Source: DASPTB01 sp035623615 (GTDB lineage: Bacteria; Actinomycetota; UBA4738). From it: a DNA stretch of 10,578 bases. The notes beneath the pieces were generated by a model. The model was not told where the DNA came from and did not search any database. It worked only from the letters and a program-made list of their open reading frames with translations. This document shows, one piece after another, positions 6,276 through 10,578 of this stretch. A program made the position numbers and the translations under genes. The stretch covers positions 1 through 10,578 of the forward strand of contig DASPTB010000305.1 of NCBI GenBank assembly GCA_035623615.1, read 5' to 3'. Position 1 is the first letter of the stretch. Each line of letters opens with the position of its first letter.

Positions 6276-7430
6276 GTGCGAGTCGCGATCGACGCCCGGC
6301 AGGCGGCCGCTCCCCATCCGTCGGGGGTGGGGGAGTACGAGCTGCAGCTCGTCCGGCGAATGCCGCGAGCGCGCCCCGACTGGTCGTTCGCCGCCTGGTA
6401 CCTCGACGCCCGGCGGCCGCTGCGCCGCGACCGGCTGGGCGCGACGTCGCCGAACCTCGCCGAGCGCCCGGTGCCGATCCCCGCTCGCGTGTTCGCCCGG
6501 ACGGCGCACGCGTTCGACGCGCCGCGCGTCGAATGGTTCGGCGGCTTCGACGTGCTGTTCGCCCCCAACTTCGTGCCACCGCCGACGCGCGCGCGGCGCG
6601 TCGTCCTCACCGTGCACGATCTGGCCTTCCGCCTGTTCCCCGATTCGTCCCCCGCGCGGACGACGGCCTGGCTCGAGGTGCTGCCGCGCGCGCTGGAGCG
6701 GGCCAGCCGGGTGCTGGTGCCGTCGGAGTGCACGCAGAAGGACCTGCTTCGCGAGTACGGCGTCGACGCCGAGCGCGTCCGCGTGACGCCGCTCGGCGTC
6801 GACCACGACCGCTACCGACCGGCCTCCCCGCGGCGCGTCGACGAGGCACGCGCGCGGTTCGGGATCGAGGGCCCGTACTTGCTCTTCGTCGGGGCGATCG
6901 AGCCTCGCAAGAACCTCCCCCTGATCGTGCGGGCGTTCGCGAAGGTTCCCCGGCGGGACCCGGCCGCGACGCTCGTGATCGCCGGCGCTGGAGTCCCCTG
7001 GAACCCCGAGGGCGCCGCACAGATCTCGCGTGCGCTGGACGAGGTGCCGGCCTCTGTCGCGGCGCGCGTGATTCGGCCCGGCTACGTCCGCCCGGCCGAC
7101 AAGGTGGCTCTGCTCACGGGGGCGGTGGCGCTCGTGTATCCCTCGATCTACGAGGGGTTCGGCCTGCCGGTGCTCGAGGCCATGGCATGCGGGGCTCCCG
7201 TCCTCACCGCCCGCACGTCGGCCCTTGCCGAGGTCGCCGGCGAGGCGGCCCTCCGGGTCGACCCCTCCGACGCCGACGCGGTGGCGAAGGGGATGGACGA
7301 CCTGCTCGCGGACGCCGCCCTCAGGGAGACCCTGCGGGCGAAAGGCCTCGAGCGCGCCGCCGCCTTCGACTGGGACGAGACCGCCGAACTCACCGCCCGG
7401 GCCCTCGGGGAGGCCGCGGCCGAGCGGTGA
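6276..7430 (+). CDS. GT4-family glycosyltransferase (mannosyltransferase-like)
   Basis: A 384-residue GT-B enzyme with all the expected GT4 features. MRVAIDARQA is followed by a glycine-containing loop, HPSGVGEYELQLVRRM (14-29). VHDLAFRLFP (113-122) and VLVPSECTQKDLL (146-158) follow. Then come VGAIEPRKNLPLIVRAF (205-221) and an intact EX7E motif, Glu293 to Glu301, in YEGFGLPVLEAMACGAPVL. VHDL plus EPRKN is common among GT4 mannosyl- and rhamnosyltransferases of O-antigen and capsule synthesis, but the sugar cannot be assigned. It should act in the cytoplasm on a lipid-linked acceptor before export. The GTG at 6276 is chosen because it gives the conserved MRVAIDAR opening; no Shine-Dalgarno sequence precedes it, so a leaderless or near-leaderless transcript is possible. 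It is the first gene after the divergent promoter region and precedes wzm by 110 bp. Confidence 0.92.
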   Translation: MRVAIDARQAAAPHPSGVGEYELQLVRRMPRARPDWSFAAWYLDARRPLRRDRLGATSPNLAERPVPIPARVFARTAHAFDAPRVEWFGGFDVLFAPNFVPPPTRARRVVLTVHDLAFRLFPDSSPARTTAWLEVLPRALERASRVLVPSECTQKDLLREYGVDAERVRVTPLGVDHDRYRPASPRRVDEARARFGIEGPYLLFVGAIEPRKNLPLIVRAFAKVPRRDPAATLVIAGAGVPWNPEGAAQISRALDEVPASVAARVIRPGYVRPADKVALLTGAVALVYPSIYEGFGLPVLEAMACGAPVLTARTSALAEVAGEAALRVDPSDADAVAKGMDDLLADAALRETLRAKGLERAAAFDWDETAELTARALGEAAAER

Positions 7431-7484
7431 CCCGGGGCGAACCGCCGCCCACGAGGGCATTCGGCGTGGTGCGGCGTCCCGCCT

Positions 7485-7493
7485 TGTTACGCT
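7485..7493 (+). promoter_or_regulatory. possible extended -10 promoter for wzm-wzt
   Basis: TGTTACGCT fits TG-N-TANNNT, an extended -10 element, in an AT-richer patch of the 110-bp gap before wzm. It would give a leader of about 40 nt ahead of the wzm ribosome binding site. A small inverted repeat (CCCGA at 7498-7502, TCGGG at 7511-7515) lies in that leader. No good -35 box is seen. wzm may instead be read through from the upstream glycosyltransferase gene. Confidence 0.3.
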
Positions 7494-7525
7494 TCTTCCC
7501 GAATCCCGGGTCGGGCCGGACGCGC

Positions 7526-7532
7526 GAAGGAG
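7526..7532 (+). promoter_or_regulatory. strong Shine-Dalgarno sequence pointing to a CTG start for wzm
   Basis: GAAGGAG is the best ribosome binding site in the window. Eight bases later, at 7541, is CTG in the wzm frame. No ATG, GTG or TTG lies at a suitable distance downstream, so this site decides the start call. Confidence 0.6.
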
Positions 7533-7540
7533 ACGCCCCA

Positions 7541-8440
7541 CTGGCCACCGAGACCATCGACGCCGTCATACGCACGTCCGAGCCGCCGCGGCTGCATCCC
7601 TTGCAGCGCGTCCGCGAGCTCGCCCGTTCTCGTCAGACGCTCGGCGACCTCGTCCGCAAGGAGATGAAGGTCCGGTACAAGTCGTCGATCCTCGGAATGG
7701 CCTGGTCGATGCTGAACCCGCTGCTGTACATGGCGGTCTTCTCGCTGGTCTTCGGCATCATCCTCCCGAACTCCATCCCGCACTATCCCGTCTACATCCT
7801 GAGCGGCCTGCTCGCGTGGAACCTGTTCTCGACGTCGCTGAACGTCGGCGCGCGCGCGGTCGTCGACAACGCGAGCCTGGTCACCAAGGTCTACTTCCCG
7901 CGCGAGGTCCTGCCGCTGTCGTCGGTGGGAACCGCGCTCGTGGACGGCGGCCTGCAGACCCTGGTGCTGCTGCTGTTCATGCTGCTGTTCCGCTCGTACC
8001 ACCCGGGCTTGAGCTGGCTCCTGCTGCCGCTGGCCGTCTTCGTGCTCCTCGTCTTCACGTCGGCGCTCTGCATGTTCGTCGCGGCGCTGAACGTCCGGTA
8101 CCGCGACACGCAGTACCTGCTCACGATCGTCCTGCTGATCTGGTTCTGGCTGACGCCGGTGGTGTATCCGAGCGGGAAGCTCGTGAACAAGCACGTCTTC
8201 GGCCTCTCGGTCGAGAAGCTCTTCATGCTCAACCCCATCGCGGACGTCGTCTTCGCGTTCCAGCGGATCTTCTACGGAGTCGTCCAGCCCGCCGGACAGC
8301 CGAAGCCCGTGCTGCTGCCGCTCAGCGTCGGCGAGCTCGCCTGGGTGCTCGCCCTCGCGGCCGTCGTGTCGGTCGCGCTCCTGTACCTCGCCTGGCTGAT
8401 CTACTTCCTTCGGTCGGGCGACTTCGCCGAGGAGCTGTGA
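7541..8440 (+). CDS. wzm: polysaccharide ABC transporter permease Wzm (probable CTG start)
   Basis: This 299-residue ABC-2 type permease forms, with Wzt, the channel that moves a lipid-linked polysaccharide out of the cytoplasm. Family marks are the amphipathic gate-helix region LGDLVRKEMKVRYKSSILG (34-52), WSMLNPLLYM (55-64), VYFPREVLPLS (117-127) and NVRYRDTQYLLTIV (184-197), followed by WFWLTPVVYP (201-210) and LNPI (230-233). Six membrane segments lie near 59-78, 85-105, 133-152, 157-182, 191-210 and 267-291. Length is slightly above the usual 260-290 because of a polar N-terminus. The start is unusual: the strong ribosome binding site at 7526-7532 points to CTG at 7541. Alternatives are GTG at 7466 or 7469 or TTG at 7484 (which would place the ribosome binding site inside the gene), TTG at 7601, or ATG at 7664, which would remove conserved residues. 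The wzt gene starts 4 bp after the stop. Confidence 0.93.
   Translation: MATETIDAVIRTSEPPRLHPLQRVRELARSRQTLGDLVRKEMKVRYKSSILGMAWSMLNPLLYMAVFSLVFGIILPNSIPHYPVYILSGLLAWNLFSTSLNVGARAVVDNASLVTKVYFPREVLPLSSVGTALVDGGLQTLVLLLFMLLFRSYHPGLSWLLLPLAVFVLLVFTSALCMFVAALNVRYRDTQYLLTIVLLIWFWLTPVVYPSGKLVNKHVFGLSVEKLFMLNPIADVVFAFQRIFYGVVQPAGQPKPVLLPLSVGELAWVLALAAVVSVALLYLAWLIYFLRSGDFAEEL
8429..8434 (+). promoter_or_regulatory. ribosome binding site for wzt
   Basis: GAGGAG lies within the last codons of wzm (Glu-Glu-Leu-stop) and ends 10 nt before the wzt GTG at 8445. It supports that start and tight coupling of permease and ATPase synthesis. Confidence 0.55.
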
Positions 8441-8444
8441 CGCA

Positions 8445-9620
8445 GTGACCGACGCAATCACCGCCGAGCACGTCGGGAAGTTCTTCCGCCGCTACCGGGA
8501 GAGGCCGACGTCGCTCAAGGAGCGCGTCACGCACTTCCGCCTCACGTCCGAGCAGTTCTGGGCGCTGAAAGATCTGTCCTTCGAAGTCCCGCAGGGCGAG
8601 ACGCTCGGTCTGCTGGGGCCCAACGGATCCGGGAAGACCACGATGCTGAAGATCGTCGCCGGCATCCTGCGCCCGAACCGAGGACAGGTGACGACGAGGG
8701 GCCGGATCGCCTCGCTGCTGGCGCTCGGCGCAGGCTTCCACCGCGAGCTCACGGGCCGCGAGAACGTCTACCTGAACGCGTCGATCCTCGGGTTGTCGCA
8801 CGCCGAGATCGCGCGCCGGTTCCCCGACATCGTGGAGTTCGCGGAGCTCTCCGAGTTCATCGACAACCAGGTGAAGTTCTACTCCGACGGGATGTACGTG
8901 CGGCTCGGGTTCGCGGTGGCCGTGCACGTCGACCCCGCGATCCTGCTGGTCGACGAGGTGCTGGCCGTCGGGGACATCGGCTTCCAGCAGAAGTGCCTGG
9001 CGAAGATCCAGGAGTTCCAGCGCGACGGCCGCACGATCGTGTTCGTCACGCACTCGCCCGAGCTCGTGCTCCGCGTGTGCGACCGCGTCGTGCTGCTGAG
9101 CCACGGCGAGAAGGTCGGCGAGGGGATTCCGCGGGACATGGTCCGCGACTTCCGATCGCTCATGCACCGCGACCAGCTCGCGTACGGGTGGGATCAGGGG
9201 AACCGCGAGATCGAGATCGTCTCGGCCGAGATCTTCGGTGCCGGCGGCGAGACGCGGGAGTGGTTCGCGCCCGGGGACGGGCTGGTGATCCAGGTCGACC
9301 TCAAGGCGCACAAGCCGACGCCCGACCCCGTCGTGTCCTTCGCCATCCACGACGAGGAGAACCGCAAGGTCTTCGAGACGAGCTCGGACTGGCGCGGCGT
9401 GACGTGGCCGGTCTTCGAGGGAAAGCATCGCGTGCAGTTCCACGTGCGAACCCTCCCTTTCATCGACGGCCGGTACTTCGTGACGCTCGGCGTGCACTCC
9501 CGCGACTCGCGCACCGTCTACCACCTCCATGAGCAGCACTACTCCTTCGACGTCGTGCGGGGTGCGGAGAACCCCGGGCTCGTCTGGATCCCGGTGGACT
9601 GCCGAACCGAGCCCCTGTGA
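8445..9620 (+). CDS. wzt: polysaccharide ABC transporter ATPase Wzt with C-terminal glycan-binding domain
   Basis: A 391-residue protein with two parts. Residues 1-240 are the ATPase that powers export through Wzm: Walker A GPNGSGKTT (58-66), a glycine-rich ALGAGFHRELTGRENVYLN block (93-111) typical of Wzt-type transporters, an ABC signature YSDGMYVRL (146-154) with the Ser-Asp-Gly form usual in this subfamily, Walker B ILLVDE (166-171) and switch His203 in FVTHS. Residues about 255-380 form a second, beta-rich domain matching the Wzt C-terminal family. In studied O-antigen systems this domain recognises the chain or its terminal modification before export. Its presence suggests that export here depends on a specific glycan feature. 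The GTG at 8445 is preceded by GAGGAG at 8429-8434. The gene follows wzm by 4 bp and precedes a glycosyltransferase by 13 bp. Confidence 0.95.
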   Translation: MTDAITAEHVGKFFRRYRERPTSLKERVTHFRLTSEQFWALKDLSFEVPQGETLGLLGPNGSGKTTMLKIVAGILRPNRGQVTTRGRIASLLALGAGFHRELTGRENVYLNASILGLSHAEIARRFPDIVEFAELSEFIDNQVKFYSDGMYVRLGFAVAVHVDPAILLVDEVLAVGDIGFQQKCLAKIQEFQRDGRTIVFVTHSPELVLRVCDRVVLLSHGEKVGEGIPRDMVRDFRSLMHRDQLAYGWDQGNREIEIVSAEIFGAGGETREWFAPGDGLVIQVDLKAHKPTPDPVVSFAIHDEENRKVFETSSDWRGVTWPVFEGKHRVQFHVRTLPFIDGRYFVTLGVHSRDSRTVYHLHEQHYSFDVVRGAENPGLVWIPVDCRTEPL

Positions 9621-9633
9621 CGAGCGCGCGCCG

Positions 9634-10578
9634 ATGAGAATCCTGGTCGTCTCGTCCTACCCGCCCCGGCACTGCGGGATCGGCGCCTACGCGCGCGACC
9701 AGGTGCGCGAGCTGCGCGCGGCCGGCCACGACGTGACGGTCGTGACGGCGGCCGACGGCGACGGCGACGGTATGGCGGAACTGTTGGGTGGCAAGGCATT
9801 TCGTGTCGCGGCCCGCATGGGTGGGGACTTCGACCGCATCGTCGTGCACTTCCAGCCGGCCCTGTACTACCGGCCCCGGGCGCCGCTCTCCAAGGTCGTC
9901 ACGTCGGTCTCATTGCTGTGGCTGGCGCTTCGGCGCCCGCGGCTCCGGATCGTGGTCCACGAGGCCGACCCTCCGCTGCTTTGGCGGCCCGACTATGCGC
10001 TGCTCGCCCTGGCCTTCCGGTCGGCCGGCCGGGTCGTGTTCCACACCGGGGCCGAGCGCGACGCGCTCGAGCGCGAATACCACGTGCGCCTCCGGTCGGC
10101 GGTCGTTCCCCATCGCGTCCTGCCCGCCGGGCCCGTGCCCGCACGGGACGAGGCGCGCGCCGCGCTCGGGATCGAGGGGAGCGGACCGGTTCTCGTGTGT
10201 GCCGGATTCCTGCACCGGGACAAGGGCTTCGACCGGGCCGTGACGGCGTTCGGTGCGTCGGGAAACGTCGAACGCGGCGGCCGGCTGCTCGTGGTGGGGT
10301 CGATCCGGCACGAGGACGAGCGGGCGGCGGACCGCAGCCTGGTCGACGACCTGCGCGGGCGGGCGGAGCGGACGCCGGGGGTCTCGTTCGAGGAGCGGTT
10401 CCTCTCCGACGAGGACCTCGATCGCCTGATCGTCGCCGCCGACGCGGTCGTGCTTCCGTACCTGCGGTCGTGGTCGTCCGGGATGCTCGCGCGGGCGCAG
10501 GCGCTCGGGACGCCGGCCATCGTGACGGACGCGGGCGGGCTGGCCGAGCAGGCCGGTTCGGCGGATGTCGTCGCGGGC
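9634..10578 (+). CDS. GT4-like glycosyltransferase (partial, 3' end outside window)
   Basis: An open reading frame of 315 codons runs from ATG at 9634 to the window edge with no stop. It begins MRILVVSSYPPRHCGIGAYA, a typical GT4 opening in which the Gly-Ile-Gly loop binds the donor phosphates. VCAGFLHRDKGFDRAVTAF (188-206) opens the second domain. SSGMLARAQALGTPAIVTDA (281-300) and GGLAEQ (301-306) form the donor-site region, but the first Glu of the usual EX7E is absent (Tyr-Leu-Arg-Ser-Trp-Ser-Ser-Gly). This variant also occurs in other GT4-like proteins from surface-glycan loci, to my recollection. A DGDGDG stretch (41-46) comes from a small 6-bp repeat. It should add a sugar in the cytoplasm, but donor and acceptor are unknown. 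It follows wzt by 13 bp and belongs to the same operon. A full-length enzyme would need roughly 60-80 more residues. Confidence 0.87.
   Translation, partial: MRILVVSSYPPRHCGIGAYARDQVRELRAAGHDVTVVTAADGDGDGMAELLGGKAFRVAARMGGDFDRIVVHFQPALYYRPRAPLSKVVTSVSLLWLALRRPRLRIVVHEADPPLLWRPDYALLALAFRSAGRVVFHTGAERDALEREYHVRLRSAVVPHRVLPAGPVPARDEARAALGIEGSGPVLVCAGFLHRDKGFDRAVTAFGASGNVERGGRLLVVGSIRHEDERAADRSLVDDLRGRAERTPGVSFEERFLSDEDLDRLIVAADAVVLPYLRSWSSGMLARAQALGTPAIVTDAGGLAEQAGSADVVAG

Noticed and set aside
7498..7515. Small inverted repeat as a terminator before wzm
   Set aside because: The stem is only 5 bp, there is no T-run, and it lies just upstream of a strong ribosome binding site, where a terminator would be unexpected.
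6174..7541. Upstream extension of the membrane-protein frame
   Set aside because: The frame stays open for 456 more codons, but this part is antisense to a clear GT4 gene, is low in hydrophobic residues and has no motifs. Real protein begins near the ATG at 6173.
7487..8461. Minus-strand open frame of 324 codons opposite wzm
   Set aside because: It is antisense to the conserved permease, with a hydrophilic translation that matches nothing recognisable.
8322..9539. Minus-strand open frame of 405 codons opposite wzt
   Set aside because: Its translation is rich in Val, Glu, His and Arg with no motif. The plus strand carries all ABC ATPase signatures.

Overview
The window is very GC-rich (roughly 70% or more by eye), with mostly GTG/ATG starts, very short intergenic gaps and several stop/start overlaps. 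High GC, an NAD+-dependent DNA ligase and many GT4 glycosyltransferases suggest an actinobacterium, possibly of the Thermoleophilia type. That placement is inference; no rRNA or marker gene in the window fixes it.

Layout. (1) 3-170 (+) is the last 55 codons of ligA (BRCT domain). A sulfotransferase-like gene (167-931, +) overlaps its stop. (2) A tight five-gene operon on the minus strand is read from 6173 down to 898: a polytopic membrane protein resembling GT-C glycosyltransferases (6173-3993), a small coiled-coil protein (3996-3544), a GT4 glycosyltransferase (3528-2461), a second small coiled-coil protein (2455-2093) and another GT4 glycosyltransferase (2082-898). Its end runs 34 bp into the 3' end of the sulfotransferase gene. 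(3) A 102-bp divergent promoter region (6174-6275). (4) A plus-strand operon: a GT4 glycosyltransferase (6276-7430), the ABC-2 permease wzm (7541-8440), the ATPase wzt with a C-terminal carbohydrate-recognition domain (8445-9620) and a GT4-like glycosyltransferase that continues past the right edge (9634-10578).

Together this is part of a surface polysaccharide locus using the ABC-transporter-dependent route. GT4 enzymes build a glycan on a lipid carrier at the inner face of the membrane, Wzm/Wzt exports it, and the membrane protein may add sugars or otherwise act on the outer face. The sulfotransferase-like protein could add a charged group to the product. No initiating transferase, Wzx flippase, Wzy polymerase or nucleotide-sugar synthesis gene is visible here, so the locus probably continues to the right.

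Nothing in the window is clearly a new system. The least explained parts are the two small coiled-coil proteins interleaved with the glycosyltransferases, the membrane protein with a large extracytoplasmic insertion, and wzm, whose only well-placed ribosome binding site precedes a CTG codon. There is no gene-free stretch over about 110 bp, and I saw no tRNA, rRNA, CRISPR array or insertion sequence.
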